From Pseudotamlana haliotis (GTDB lineage: Bacteria > Bacteroidota > Bacteroidia > Flavobacteriales > Flavobacteriaceae): a stretch of 64,000 bases of DNA. Below the pieces are notes generated by a model that worked only from the letters and a program-made list of their open reading frames with translations, was not told the origin of the DNA and searched no databases. The first letter of the stretch is position 1; every line of letters starts with the position of its first letter. The translations under genes were made by a program, and so were the position numbers. Shown piece by piece: positions 1-9,120 of the stretch. The stretch lies in NCBI RefSeq assembly GCF_008806375.1, contig NZ_WAAT01000046.1:97366-161365 (forward strand), in the 5' to 3' direction.

Positions 1-47
1 ACCATGATAAGTGCGGCTACAATAGCATACAAACTCCGTTTACTCAT
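1..47 (-). CDS. 5' end of a CDS running off the window, unknown product
   Basis: An ATG on the minus strand at 47-45 lies immediately after the TAA stop of the gene that ends at 48, so the two reading frames abut without a gap. Only about 15 residues are inside the window, beginning MSKRSLYAIV and then hydrophobic, which looks like an N-terminal signal or membrane segment. If real it is the next gene downstream of the phosphatase in the same minus-strand operon. Its function cannot be judged from this fragment. Confidence 0.4.
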   Translation of the reverse strand, partial: MSKRSLYAIVAALIM

Positions 48-1706
48 TTATTTTAATACGTAACCTAAAGGTTTTCCTGTAGCAGCATTTGGAAAGCTAA
101 TGCCTAATAAGGTTGAAATGGTTGGTGCAATATCGGTAATACTGGTACGCTCTGTGGTTTCTCCGTGAGCTACCCCTTGTCCGAAAATCAAGAAAGGTAC
201 ATGGGTATCATAATTTAAACCACTACCATGAGTTGATCCCGTTTTTCCGTATGAAATGTATGCTGGATCATTGACTAAAACCACATCTCCAGAACGTTTT
301 TGATTAAACCCTCTTTTTATCATCCCCTCAATGCCTTCAGTGAATTCCGTTGAAACAATAGCATTTCTAGTATAAGCTTTTGAAATATGCATGTAAGACA
401 TTTGCTCTTCAACAATAGCATTTTGGACATCAACCGACTTTAGACCTAATTCTTTTAATTTGGCTTTATTCAAGAAAATCTGTTCGTTACTGATATTTTC
501 AACCACCTCGGTTGTGCCATATGTTTTCACTAAAAAGTCGTTAAACACTTCTTTTCGGCCTTTGTTATCAAGATATCCTGAAGGAATATTGTGCGCGTGT
601 AAATAAGCAGGAACATCAACTGCACCATGATCCGCAGTTAGAAACACCACATATTCTCCTTTTCCTACTTCTTTATCTAAAACATTAAAAAAACGCTCTA
701 AATCTTTATCCAAACGGATATAAGTATCTTCTATTTCCTTTGAATTTACACCAAAATTATGTCCGACATAATCTGTACAAGAATAGCTAAGTGTAAGCAC
801 ATCGGTAATACCATCTTGACCTAAATCTTCGCCTTCAATAGCAGCAATGGCAAAATCTGTGGTTAAACTATTTCCAAAAGGCGTTGCTTTTAAAATACTA
901 TAGTTACCATTTTGGTCTTTTAACTTTTTCAAATTGTATGGAAACGTTGCCGTTTCTTTACCTTTAAAACCACCTTCATAGTCGTTCAAATCGGGACCAC
1001 TCGCCGTATAAGTATCCATGTCATAATACACATCCCACTTTTTAAGATATGACGCAGCTTGCTTACTAGAGTTAAATTTGCTCACCCATTTTGGAAGTGC
1101 TTCCATATAAAACGAGCTCGAAATAAAAACACCTTCATCATCGCCATGAAACCAATAGGCGGCATCTGCAGTATGACCAGCTGGTAAAATAGCACCACGG
1201 TCTTTCACCGAAATACCAATCGTTTTACCCTTCATTTGGGTAAATAATTTATTTTCATCTGCAAAAGTTGTTGTTAACATACGACTTGGTGACATTTTAC
1301 CGGCCTTATCAGTGGTTCCTAATGGCTGTACACTTTCATCACCAGCGCAGTAAACCTCCTCCTTAGTTTCCTTATCATACCAATAATTAGAAATGATTCC
1401 ATTGTATTTTGGAGTTGTTCCTGTAAATATTGCCGCATGACCAGGAGCGGTTTTCGTTGGCACATAATTAAAGTGGTTATTTTTACAGTTAAAACCTTCG
1501 CTAATCATACGCTTAAAACCACCATCTCCGTATCTTGAATCAAAACGTGTTAAATAATCATAACGCATTTGATCTACTACTATACCTACTACCAACTTTG
1601 GCTGTACAGGTGATTTTGAAGTATTTGAAACAGATTGCCCTTGTACTTTAGCAGAAAAACTAAATACAATAGTAAAAGCGATGTAAAATATATATTTCAT
1701 TATCAT
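48..1706 (-). CDS. pafA: PafA-type alkaline phosphatase (secreted)
   Basis: This is a phosphomonoesterase of the alkaline-phosphatase superfamily, most like the Pi-irrepressible PafA enzymes of flavobacteria, which release phosphate from organic phosphomonoesters in the periplasm or outside the cell. The 552 residues start with a signal peptide (hydrophobic about 5-19, then KVQGQS). Metal ligand Asp45 lies in GIVVDQM and the Thr86 nucleophile in TKTAPGHAAIF. A KDR motif near residue 168 matches the Lys/Arg substrate-binding pair of PafA. Later metal ligands are in SCTDYVGHNFG, LTADHG and the C-terminal THGSGLNYDTH. Length fits the family. Met1 or Met3 (1700) could be the start. The upstream strand carries TATTTTTG at 1729-1722, a match to the Bacteroidota -7 box, without a clear -33 TTG. 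Confidence 0.88.
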   Translation of the reverse strand: MIMKYIFYIAFTIVFSFSAKVQGQSVSNTSKSPVQPKLVVGIVVDQMRYDYLTRFDSRYGDGGFKRMISEGFNCKNNHFNYVPTKTAPGHAAIFTGTTPKYNGIISNYWYDKETKEEVYCAGDESVQPLGTTDKAGKMSPSRMLTTTFADENKLFTQMKGKTIGISVKDRGAILPAGHTADAAYWFHGDDEGVFISSSFYMEALPKWVSKFNSSKQAASYLKKWDVYYDMDTYTASGPDLNDYEGGFKGKETATFPYNLKKLKDQNGNYSILKATPFGNSLTTDFAIAAIEGEDLGQDGITDVLTLSYSCTDYVGHNFGVNSKEIEDTYIRLDKDLERFFNVLDKEVGKGEYVVFLTADHGAVDVPAYLHAHNIPSGYLDNKGRKEVFNDFLVKTYGTTEVVENISNEQIFLNKAKLKELGLKSVDVQNAIVEEQMSYMHISKAYTRNAIVSTEFTEGIEGMIKRGFNQKRSGDVVLVNDPAYISYGKTGSTHGSGLNYDTHVPFLIFGQGVAHGETTERTSITDIAPTISTLLGISFPNAATGKPLGYVLK

Positions 1707-1743
1707 TTAAATTTGGAAACTCAAAAATACATATTTAATACTG

Positions 1744-1762
1744 CCTTAATTTAAAATTAAGG
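1744..1762. promoter_or_regulatory. 19-bp perfect palindrome between divergent genes
   Basis: CCTTAATTT-A-AAATTAAGG is a perfect inverted repeat with 9-bp arms in the 97-bp gap between the divergently transcribed phosphatase and the mlaE-like gene. Its symmetry and place suggest an operator for a dimeric regulator. A chance AT-rich palindrome is also possible, since no T-run makes it a convincing terminator. Confidence 0.35.
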
Positions 1763-1803
1763 TTAAATACCCCCAAGTTTTTTTTACTTTAGCAGCTACA
1801 AAA

Positions 1804-2547
1804 TTGCATATGAAATACCTGCATAATATTGGAACTTATTTTTTGATGATTGGTGAAATGTTTCACAAACCCACAAAGTGGAGCGTCATGAAAAAACTTA
1901 TTTTAAAAGATATCGATGACTTAATCATTGGCTCTTTAGGCATTGTTGCTTTTATTTCTTTTTTCGTGGGTGGTGTTGTTACCATTCAAACAGCTTTGAA
2001 TATAGACAACCCCTTAATACCGCAATCTCTTATTGGTTTCGCCACGAGACAATCCATTTTATTAGAATTTGCTCCAACATTTGTTTCCATTGTTATGGCT
2101 GGTAAGGTTGGTTCTTTCATTACTTCTAGTATAGGAACCATGCGTGTTACCGAACAAATAGATGCTCTTGAAGTTATGGGTATTAATGCGGTAAACTATT
2201 TGGTTTTCCCTAAATTCATCGCTTTAATGCTTTACCCTTTTCTTATTTGTATAGGTATGTTTTTAGGAATTGTTGGCGGATTAGTAGCTTGTATGTATGG
2301 CGGATTTAGTTCCCCTGAAGCTTATATTACTGGTGTACAATTAGATTTTGATCCTTTTCATATTACCTATGCTTTTATAAAAACCTGTGTTTTTGGTTTT
2401 TTATTAGCCACTATTCCGTCTTACCATGGTTTTTATATGAAAGGTGGTGCCCTTGAAGTTGGTAAGGCCAGTACAACATCATTTGTTTGGACCAGTGTAT
2501 TTATCATCCTTTTAAATTATTTACTAACCCAAATGTTATTAAGCTAA
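1804..2547 (+). CDS. mlaE: MlaE-family ABC transporter permease
   Basis: Integral inner-membrane permease of the MlaE/TrnD family that moves phospholipid between inner membrane and MCE-domain partners to maintain outer-membrane asymmetry. The 247-residue protein has the family's usual length, an amphipathic N-terminus and about five hydrophobic segments. The central conserved region includes APTFVSIVMAGKVGSF and the following TEQIDALEVMGIN, the EQ-hand type cytoplasmic loop that contacts the ATPase. Its stop codon overlaps the start of the ATPase gene by one base (TAATG), so the two are translationally coupled. No MCE-domain (MlaD) gene is adjacent; the partner must be encoded elsewhere. Confidence 0.88.
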   Translation: MHMKYLHNIGTYFLMIGEMFHKPTKWSVMKKLILKDIDDLIIGSLGIVAFISFFVGGVVTIQTALNIDNPLIPQSLIGFATRQSILLEFAPTFVSIVMAGKVGSFITSSIGTMRVTEQIDALEVMGINAVNYLVFPKFIALMLYPFLICIGMFLGIVGGLVACMYGGFSSPEAYITGVQLDFDPFHITYAFIKTCVFGFLLATIPSYHGFYMKGGALEVGKASTTSFVWTSVFIILLNYLLTQMLLS

Positions 2548-3314
2548 TGATTGAAGTTAAAGATTTACGCAAATCGTTTGGTGATACCGAAATTTTAAAA
2601 GGCATTAACACCAACTTCGAAAAAGGGAAAACCAGTTTAATTATTGGTCAGAGTGGCGCTGGTAAAACGGTATTCCTAAAATGTTTGTTAGGTATTTTTG
2701 ATTATGAAGGCGGATCTATTGCCTACGATGGAAAAATATTATCAAAACTTAGTGAAGACGAAAAAAGAAATATCCGTGCACAAATAGGCATGGTTTTTCA
2801 AGGCAGTGCTTTATTTGATTCGATGACCATTGCTGAGAACGTGATGTTCCCTTTACGTATGTTTACCAAACAAAGTAAAAGCGAAATGCAAGACCGTGTA
2901 GACTTTGTTTTAAACCGTGTCAACCTTGAAAATGCACACAATAAGATGCCTAGTGAAGCGTCAGGTGGGATGCAAAAACGTGTAGCTATTGCTCGCGCCA
3001 TTGTAAATAAACCCAAATATTTATTTTGTGACGAACCTAATTCAGGTTTAGACCCAAAAACCGCCATTGTCATTGACAACCTCATTCAGGAAATTACAGA
3101 AGAATATCAAATCACAACGGTAATTAACTCGCATGATATGAATTCGGTGATGGAAATTGGGGAAAAAATTGTGTTTCTAAAAGACGGTTTAAAAGCTTGG
3201 GAAGGCTCTCATGAAAACATTTTCAGAACCGACAATGAGGTCGTTACTGATTTTGTTTACTCTTCAAACTTATTCAAAAAAGTGCGCAGAATGTACCTAG
3301 AAGAAAACAGTTAG
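2547..3314 (+). CDS. mlaF: MlaF-type ABC transporter ATP-binding protein
   Basis: Cytoplasmic ATPase of the MlaE/MlaF lipid transporter. I take the start at ATG 2547 (MIEVKDLRKSFG), overlapping the permease stop by one base; an in-frame ATG at 2487 would add 20 residues that lie inside the permease gene and do not resemble the family. With this start the protein is 255 residues: Walker A GQSGAGKT at 34-41, Q-loop near GMVFQGSALFDS, signature ASGGMQKR, Walker B YLFCDEP and switch His in INSHD. SGGM in place of SGGQ is the form usual in MlaF-like ATPases. Confidence 0.9.
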   Translation: MIEVKDLRKSFGDTEILKGINTNFEKGKTSLIIGQSGAGKTVFLKCLLGIFDYEGGSIAYDGKILSKLSEDEKRNIRAQIGMVFQGSALFDSMTIAENVMFPLRMFTKQSKSEMQDRVDFVLNRVNLENAHNKMPSEASGGMQKRVAIARAIVNKPKYLFCDEPNSGLDPKTAIVIDNLIQEITEEYQITTVINSHDMNSVMEIGEKIVFLKDGLKAWEGSHENIFRTDNEVVTDFVYSSNLFKKVRRMYLEENS

Positions 3315-3363
3315 TGTTATCTCGAAAACTATTTAATTGATTTCTCGTGAAGGCGTAAAGGAG

Positions 3364-3490
3364 TAGCGCATAAATTCTGTAAAATCAGTGTATATGTTTC
3401 TAAAAAATACTTCGTGAGTCTCTGTGAAACCTCTGCGAAGCTCTGTGTAATAACCCCCACTAGAGTGAGAGCGGCCAACCAACATCCAAC
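3364..3490. repeat. Dispersed CTCTGTG-type intergenic repeat, copy A
   Basis: The gap between the convergent ends of the ATPase and DUF389 genes holds a block with degenerate CTCTGYGAA units (GAGTCTCTGTGAAACCTC, then TGCGAAGCTCTGTGTAATAA) followed by a CCAACCAACATCCAACAACC tail. The same arrangement recurs at 54007-54115, and its core recurs at 60335-60364 and 60811-60840. It carries no coding potential I can see. Confidence 0.6.
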
Positions 3491-3494
3491 AACC

Positions 3495-4997
3495 TTAATT
3501 CAAGCGCTTAACCACCAGAGTATCCAATTTAAGCTTTAGCTTCAGCCACTTTTCTAATTTCGATTTCTCTTTGGCACGTTGTTCTTCAGCGTAATCTTCT
3601 TTCCACTTAACGGAAAAAACTGAAATCGTATCTTTCTGCTTGAAATCGGTATTAATGACATTGGCATATGAAAAACGGTCAATATTTTCATAATTAATAT
3701 TCAACTCTTCAGTAAGTCCTTCAAAAGCCAAATAACTACTCTCTAATTTAGAAAAGCGTCGTAAACGATTTTCTAAATATTTAATTTTATCTGTTTGCGA
3801 CAAAAGGTCTAAAGAATCACGTGTACGCAGCTCCTCCATATACCTAAAATTATCTAAATTTTTAGAGCGATTCTGATTGATAACCAATTTGGTATTCTTT
3901 AAGGCGCTATAATCCTCCAAACGACTACTTAATATAGCGATGGTCGTTTCAGGAATTTCGTCTAAACCAAAAGTATTTAATTCAATAGTCGATTGTTTAT
4001 CATCTATAAAAGTGTAAGAAGCGTTACTTTTAATGTAATCACCATGTGGTAAATCGCTTAACTCTTCTCTAATAAAATTACCGGCATCTCGCTTAAAATT
4101 ACTTTCTTTTAACACGTTTAAGAAAGTCCAAACCGCGGGTACCATAACCACTATAGCCAACAACATGGCCGCTCTAGATATGAATTGACGACGTTTAGAA
4201 TTCGCGTATTTAAGCATAGGAAACCTTAGCAGCTTCAATACTAAAAAGGTCGCTAAAGCGATGAAAATAGTGTTAATAGTAAACAAGTACATCGCCCCAC
4301 CAAAATAAACAAAGTTACCTTTGGCCAAACCATAGCCCGCTGTACAAAGTGGTGGCATTAAGGCCGTAGCAATAGCTACCCCAAAAATAACAGAAGCAAT
4401 GGTTCCTTTTTTAGTACGTGCAATAATTAAGGCTAAACCACCGAAGAAAGCGATAAGCACATCTCGAATATCAGGTCTTACACGCCCTAAGAGCTCCGAT
4501 GTATCTTCACTCAAAGGAAAGAGCCAGAAAAACAGAAAAGCCGTTAATAAACTTAAAACAATCATCGTTGCTAAGTTTATCAAAGACTTCTTTAGGGTAT
4601 CAATATCATTTATAGCAATGGACAGGCCTATACCTAAAATAGGGCCCATAAGCGGAGAAATTAACATGGCTCCAATAACCACAGCGGTAGAGTTGGCGTT
4701 CAATCCAATAGATGCTACAAAAATAGAACAGACCAAAATCCATGCGGTTGCGCCTTTAAAAGGAATATCGGCCACAATCGCTTTGGTTGTAGCTTCCCTA
4801 TCCGTATCATCTCTAAAATCTAATAATTCTCTTAGAAAGATCTTGATACTATCAAAAAGACCTTGGGCATCCTTTTTAACGGCGTCCTTAGACTCTTTTA
4901 CATTTTTATCTTTTTCAGCTTCAGCTGCTTCAGCAACCTTATTAGCCTTAGCTTCGGCTTCCTCTTCCGAAAAATTAAATTTACTTTCTTCGCTCAT
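3495..4997 (-). CDS. DUF389 domain-containing membrane protein
   Basis: Inner-membrane protein of the DUF389 family (TIGR00341-like), whose function is not established. The 500 residues comprise an acidic, lysine-rich cytoplasmic N-terminus (about 1-60), then a block of six or so membrane segments (about 85-290) with the conserved GAMLISPLMGPILG and GVAIATALMPPL stretches. A long, charged and probably coiled soluble C-terminal domain follows. Start ATG at 4997 is six bases after the ManC stop, so it is the last gene of the six-gene minus-strand operon. The soluble C-terminal extension is longer than in the minimal family members. Confidence 0.82.
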   Translation of the reverse strand: MSEESKFNFSEEEAEAKANKVAEAAEAEKDKNVKESKDAVKKDAQGLFDSIKIFLRELLDFRDDTDREATTKAIVADIPFKGATAWILVCSIFVASIGLNANSTAVVIGAMLISPLMGPILGIGLSIAINDIDTLKKSLINLATMIVLSLLTAFLFFWLFPLSEDTSELLGRVRPDIRDVLIAFFGGLALIIARTKKGTIASVIFGVAIATALMPPLCTAGYGLAKGNFVYFGGAMYLFTINTIFIALATFLVLKLLRFPMLKYANSKRRQFISRAAMLLAIVVMVPAVWTFLNVLKESNFKRDAGNFIREELSDLPHGDYIKSNASYTFIDDKQSTIELNTFGLDEIPETTIAILSSRLEDYSALKNTKLVINQNRSKNLDNFRYMEELRTRDSLDLLSQTDKIKYLENRLRRFSKLESSYLAFEGLTEELNINYENIDRFSYANVINTDFKQKDTISVFSVKWKEDYAEEQRAKEKSKLEKWLKLKLKLDTLVVKRLN

Positions 4998-5003
4998 TTA
5001 TGA

Positions 5004-6083
5004 TTATCCGTATTGCTCTCCAAAGGTGTTCTTTACATTTTGGAGTACTTTTTTAATGTCTTGTTCCTTAGACTTAGGAAAGATAAGCAAAACTTCTTCT
5101 TTATCAACAATAATATAATCGTTCAGACCATCAACAACCACGATTTTATCTTTTTTCGTACGAATCATGTTCCCTGAAGCGTCTTCTGGCAGCACTCTAG
5201 CATTCACAACAGCATTACCGTTCTCGGTTTTATCCAGCTTGTCGTATAAGCTACCCCAGGTTCCTAGATCATTCCAATCGAATTCTGCAGCAATCACATA
5301 AACATTTTTAGACTTCTCCATGATGGCATAATCGACAGAAATATTTTCGGCCTTCGGGTAATTTTCTGCAATAAAATCGGCTTCGTCATCAGTATTATAA
5401 ACAGGCAAACCTTTTTCAAATAATTCGAATAACCCTGGCTGATTTTTCTTAAAAGTATCAATTACCGTTTGTACGCTCCACATGAAAATCCCTGCATTCC
5501 ACAAGAAATTCCCCTGGGATATAAAGTCTTTTGCGGTTTCGTAGTCTGGTTTTTCTCTAAATTGATTAACTGATTTTATCGCTTCCGCGGAAGACTTATC
5601 GTATTCTATATAACCATATCCTGTATTTGGAAATGTTGGCTGAATACCTAAAGTCATTAACGCATCATTTTTGGAACAAAATTCAAAAGCTTGCTCTACA
5701 TTTTTTGAAAAGGTAGTTTCATCTTCAATCCAATGATCACTAGGCGCCACTATCATAACAGCATCTGGGTTTTCCTTCTGTATTTTTAAAGAAGCATATA
5801 AAATACAAGGTGCGGTATTACGCATGGCAGGTTCTAAAACCACTTGACGTTGTGTTACCTCAGGAAGCTGTTCTAAAACCAAATCATTATATCGGGCATT
5901 AGTTAAAATAAAAATATTTTCTTTCGGGATAAGCTTCGACAGTCTCTGAAATGTTTTCTGAATCAGGGTATCACCTGTGCCTAACATATCATGAAATTGC
6001 TTTGGAAATTCTTCAGTACTTACAGGCCAAAATCGAGATCCTACCCCTCCAGCCATTAATATGGCATAATAATTCTTATTCAT
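5004..6083 (-). CDS. manC: Mannose-1-phosphate guanylyltransferase
   Basis: Cytoplasmic nucleotidyltransferase that makes GDP-mannose from GTP and mannose 1-phosphate for glycans and glycolipids. The 359-residue sequence opens with the nucleotide-binding signature MAGGVGSRFWP at 10-20, including the PKQF segment, and has the sugar-binding FREKP and an NAGIFMW motif mid-protein. It is the short form: the C-terminal phosphomannose isomerase cupin found in bifunctional ManC/AlgA is absent. It is separated by 5 bases from the SprT-like gene upstream and 6 bases from DUF389 downstream. Confidence 0.9.
   Translation of the reverse strand: MNKNYYAILMAGGVGSRFWPVSTEEFPKQFHDMLGTGDTLIQKTFQRLSKLIPKENIFILTNARYNDLVLEQLPEVTQRQVVLEPAMRNTAPCILYASLKIQKENPDAVMIVAPSDHWIEDETTFSKNVEQAFEFCSKNDALMTLGIQPTFPNTGYGYIEYDKSSAEAIKSVNQFREKPDYETAKDFISQGNFLWNAGIFMWSVQTVIDTFKKNQPGLFELFEKGLPVYNTDDEADFIAENYPKAENISVDYAIMEKSKNVYVIAAEFDWNDLGTWGSLYDKLDKTENGNAVVNARVLPEDASGNMIRTKKDKIVVVDGLNDYIIVDKEEVLLIFPKSKEQDIKKVLQNVKNTFGEQYG
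5580..5592 (-). repeat. TTCCGCGGAAGCG motif copy inside manC
   Basis: Minus-strand TTCCGCGGAAGCG, one of five sites in the window matching TTCCGCG(A/G)AAGCG exactly. See the finding on this motif. Confidence 0.5.
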
Positions 6084-6088
6084 AGTTT

Positions 6089-6685
6089 TTATTTTATCAA
6101 TTCAACTTCTGCATTGGGATTAAACAGATATACACGACCTGTTTTTACTTCAATACACTCAAATCTTTTAACGCGTTGGGTCCCCATTTGAAATATTTTA
6201 CCGTTATAGATCTTAAAAACACTTCCTTGCGGAACCTCAAAAATATAGGTTTTATCGTTAGGTTCATCATATTGTTTTAAAGCCAACGATAAGTTAACAT
6301 CGGTATCACTACTTGCCTTGGGATTTTTAAAGTGTCTTGCCAGCAAAGGCAATAAATCTACAGGGAATATTTCAGGATTTAAAAACGGTAACATTAAATG
6401 CTGAAAGGTATACTTCCATTCTTTACCATGTGGTTTAATAGCTCTTCCATAGGTTTTGAAAGCTTCTAAATGAGCGACTTCATGAATCAAAGTTATTAAA
6501 AAGCGATACGAATTCAAATTAGAATTAATCGTGATTTCATGCTTTCCGTTAGGCAGACACCTATAATCACCATGACGCGTTTTACGCTCTTGCTTGATTT
6601 TAACAACTAAATTTTCGTGTTGTACAAGCTCTGAAATTTGAGCTAAAGCCTTTGGCGGAATGTATTTTTGAAGTTGCTCCTGCAT
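6089..6685 (-). CDS. SprT-like zinc metalloprotease-fold protein
   Basis: A 198-residue protein with a SprT-like domain. The zinc-binding HEVAH motif is at residues 68-72 and a third likely ligand follows in AIKPHGKEWK. In eukaryotes SPRTN-family proteases cleave DNA-protein crosslinks, but the bacterial SprT-like proteins remain poorly characterised. The C-terminal part is a small beta-rich segment without the cysteine zinc ribbon of some relatives. TATTTTTG lies only six bases before the ATG (minus strand), too close to be a conventional promoter. It sits between the HAD hydrolase and manC. Confidence 0.82.
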   Translation of the reverse strand: MQEQLQKYIPPKALAQISELVQHENLVVKIKQERKTRHGDYRCLPNGKHEITINSNLNSYRFLITLIHEVAHLEAFKTYGRAIKPHGKEWKYTFQHLMLPFLNPEIFPVDLLPLLARHFKNPKASSDTDVNLSLALKQYDEPNDKTYIFEVPQGSVFKIYNGKIFQMGTQRVKRFECIEVKTGRVYLFNPNAEVELIK

Positions 6686-6749
6686 TAAAACAAAAATAAC
6701 AGAATTCTTTTAAAGTCCTTTTTAATTTGTGAAGAGAAATTGATAAAAC

Positions 6750-7400
6750 TTAAGCCATTTCATTATTAATGAGCGCTAACAAGTCATCCATTTTAGAAAA
6801 AGTTTTAGTCGCAAGTGTTTGTAATTCATTTTCAGGGTCATGAGCTGTGTAACCAAAAACATCAAAGCCTCCTGCTTTAGCCGCTCGAACACCCGATAAG
6901 CTATCTTCTACAACCAAGCATTCTTCTGGTTTAAAGCCCATAGTTTTAGCTGCCCACAAAAAAACCGCTGGATCTGGTTTCCATTTTTTAAGCGCATAGC
7001 AACTAAAAATTTTACCTTTAAAAAAAGGTAGCAAACCAGCTAGCCCGAGGTTCAATTTAATTTTTGATTCCGGACCACTAGACGCCACACAAAACGGTAA
7101 ATTTAGATTTCCAATAACATCTCTAACGCCATCCACAGCCTCCATCTTTTTCTCAAAAGCCTCAAAGCTACGAACTCGGTAAATAGCTTCTAAATCATCC
7201 GGTAGCTCCCGTTGGGTTAAATCGGCAATCATTTGTTTACAGGCCACGAAAAAGCTGCCTTTAAAATGTTTCATGCCATAATCTAAGTCGATGTTTGCCC
7301 CGTACGCGTTAGCAATGTCTACCAAAACTTGAATACTTGTTGGTTCGCTATCCACTAAAACACCGTCACAATCGAATATGATGCATTTGTATTTACTCAT
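6750..7400 (-). CDS. HAD-superfamily hydrolase, beta-phosphoglucomutase-like
   Basis: Cytoplasmic phosphatase or phosphomutase of HAD subfamily IA. The 216 residues contain motif I FDCDGVLVDSEP with nucleophile Asp10 and acid/base Asp12, motif II in VASSG, motif III lysine in KKWKPDPAVF and motif IV VVEDSLSGVRAA. The helical cap domain lies at about 17-85. The substrate cannot be assigned; sugar phosphates are typical for this group. Eight bases separate it from the SDR gene upstream. Confidence 0.85.
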   Translation of the reverse strand: MSKYKCIIFDCDGVLVDSEPTSIQVLVDIANAYGANIDLDYGMKHFKGSFFVACKQMIADLTQRELPDDLEAIYRVRSFEAFEKKMEAVDGVRDVIGNLNLPFCVASSGPESKIKLNLGLAGLLPFFKGKIFSCYALKKWKPDPAVFLWAAKTMGFKPEECLVVEDSLSGVRAAKAGGFDVFGYTAHDPENELQTLATKTFSKMDDLLALINNEMA

Positions 7401-7408
7401 AGTATATA

Positions 7409-8092
7409 TTAAGGCGTAGAATTAGAAACCTGTAACATTTTACCGTTATAATACTTGTTTCCGTTTAGTGAAAAATCTAAAATATATTCGGCCATTTCTA
7501 ATGCTGTTGTTGGTGCTTGATAGCCCGGAAAGGCTTCTTCAAGCATTTCAGTTTGCACGGCTCCTAAAGCTAACACGTTAAAAGAGATGCCAGAATCTTT
7601 ATATTCTTCAGCCAATAATTCTGTTAAGGTAATTACCGCGGCTTTACTCGAACTGTAAGCTGCCAGACCAGGAAATTTCATTGAGCCTTGCACACCTCCC
7701 ATGGAGCTAATAGTTACCACATGACTTTGGGTTTTCATAAAGGGTAACACCACACGCGTTAATTCGGCAACACCGTAAACATTGGTTTTATACACGCTTT
7801 CAAAATCAGCCATTGATAATTCTGAAAAAGGTTTGTTCACCAAAGCGCCTGCATTATTAATTAAGACATCAACCTGTTTCCAATTCTCATTGATAAAGCT
7901 TTCTACTTTGTTATAAGCCTTACTATCGGCTAAATCGAATGAAAACGCTGTTACGTTTTTTAGTTTTAAGTTGAAAATAGGCTTTTCATTCCGCGAAAGC
8001 GCTAAAACTTGGTGCCCAGCATCAGAAAACAACTTGACTAGTTCAAAACCAATACCGCGACTGGTTCCAGTGATTATAATATTTTTACTCAT
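7409..8092 (-). CDS. SDR-family NAD(P)-dependent oxidoreductase
   Basis: Short-chain dehydrogenase/reductase of the classical type, 227 residues. The Rossmann motif TGTSRGIG is at 8-15, followed by NNAGALVN, a conserved SSMGG serine and the catalytic YSSSK pair near residue 150. Length is slightly short for the family (usually near 250) because the substrate loop is compact. Its first 8 bases overlap the end of the M28 peptidase gene, so the two are probably translationally coupled. The substrate is unknown. Confidence 0.88.
   Translation of the reverse strand: MSKNIIITGTSRGIGFELVKLFSDAGHQVLALSRNEKPIFNLKLKNVTAFSFDLADSKAYNKVESFINENWKQVDVLINNAGALVNKPFSELSMADFESVYKTNVYGVAELTRVVLPFMKTQSHVVTISSMGGVQGSMKFPGLAAYSSSKAAVITLTELLAEEYKDSGISFNVLALGAVQTEMLEEAFPGYQAPTTALEMAEYILDFSLNGNKYYNGKMLQVSNSTP
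7989..8001 (+). repeat. TTCCGCGAAAGCG motif copy inside the SDR gene
   Basis: Exact plus-strand copy of the 13-mer TTCCGCGAAAGCG, which also occurs at 13554 and 42953. See the finding on this motif. Confidence 0.5.
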
Positions 8093-9032
8093 GTAACTTA
8101 AATTCTTTGGTTTCTGAATTAATCATCCCTTCCAGAGCAGGAATCATCTTATTAATGAACGTGGTCATGTGTTCAAAATCTAAAGCTTCTACCTCGTCAT
8201 CTACATGATGATAATAGTCAAAATTGGTAAAATCGAAGGTTGAAATAGCCTGCGCAGGCACCTTAAAAGCGTTATAAAATGGATAATTATCAGAACGTTT
8301 AAATAAATTATAAGCTTTGGCTTGAGGCAGAAAGCCAATAAGCTCTTCTTTAGCATAACTATTTAATTTTTCAGCCATATTTGATTTTTTATAACCTGTA
8401 ACATAAGCCGCAATTTCGCCTTCCGCTCTTGGCACACCAATCATTTCAAAATTGATCATGGTATACAAATCGATTTTCAAGTCTTTCAAACGCTTAGCCA
8501 GGTGATCTGACCCCTTTAAGCCCATTTCTTCAGCATCATAAAGTGTAAATAAAATACTGCGCTTATTAGATTTTGTTTCGGCAAAATATTTGGCCCATTC
8601 CATGACAGCAACGGTCCCTGAAGCATCATCATTAGCTCCGTTGGCTACTGTATCACCGTTTACTGCTTTTGCAGAACCAATGTGATCATAATGCCCACCT
8701 AGAATCACAAATTCATTTTTCAATTTAGGATCCTGACCTTCTAAATACCCAACTATATTGTAACCTATCAGCCTCTTAATATTAAAACTATCTCTATAGG
8801 TTTCAAAAAAAGGATTCACAGCGTTATTTTTAAAAAAAGTCTCGATATATACGGCTGCTTTTTCCAAACCTGCTGTGCCTGTTTTTCGGCCTTCTAAAGC
8901 ATCAGAGGCTAGGTAATTCATGCTTTTTTCAATACTTTCTTTTAAAGCAGTATAATCTGATTGGTTTTGTACTTCCTGTGCTCCACAGGTCAAAACAGGT
9001 AATAAAAAGAGTAAATAGTATATGTTCTTCAT
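8085..9032 (-). CDS. M28-family zinc metallopeptidase, exported
   Basis: Aminopeptidase-like protein of family M28, 315 residues. An N-terminal export signal (hydrophobic about 4-16, ending LTCGAQ) places it in the envelope. A cysteine there may be lipidated, though the lipobox is not ideal. Co-catalytic zinc ligands are visible in GGHYDHIG, GANDDASG and YDAEEMGLKGS, with later ligands around FEMIG and the C-terminal YYHHVDDE. It appears to be the first gene of the minus-strand operon that runs to DUF389. Confidence 0.87.
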   Translation of the reverse strand: MKNIYYLLFLLPVLTCGAQEVQNQSDYTALKESIEKSMNYLASDALEGRKTGTAGLEKAAVYIETFFKNNAVNPFFETYRDSFNIKRLIGYNIVGYLEGQDPKLKNEFVILGGHYDHIGSAKAVNGDTVANGANDDASGTVAVMEWAKYFAETKSNKRSILFTLYDAEEMGLKGSDHLAKRLKDLKIDLYTMINFEMIGVPRAEGEIAAYVTGYKKSNMAEKLNSYAKEELIGFLPQAKAYNLFKRSDNYPFYNAFKVPAQAISTFDFTNFDYYHHVDDEVEALDFEHMTTFINKMIPALEGMINSETKEFKLHE

Positions 9033-9048
9033 AGTTTAAAGATAAAAA

Positions 9049-9080
9049 AAACCTGTTTCTTTTAACGGAAACAGGTTTTA
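9049..9080 (-). terminator. Hairpin terminator after pdhC
   Basis: AAAACCTGTTTC and GAAACAGGTTTT form a 12-bp perfect stem around an 8-base loop, flanked by A/T runs. It lies 40 bases after the pdhC stop and just before the M28 peptidase start, so it ends the pdhA-pdhC transcript. Confidence 0.75.
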
Positions 9081-9120
9081 ATATTATGTGGTATTTCTTC
9101 TTTCGAAGGAATGCTATAGA

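Noticed and set aside
2487..2546. Upstream start for the MlaF-like ATPase
   Set aside because: The extra residues lie inside the permease gene and do not resemble the family; ATG 2547 gives the normal N-terminus.
4399..5118. 239-residue plus-strand open frame over DUF389 and the end of manC
   Set aside because: It runs antisense through two well-supported genes and has no recognisable domain.
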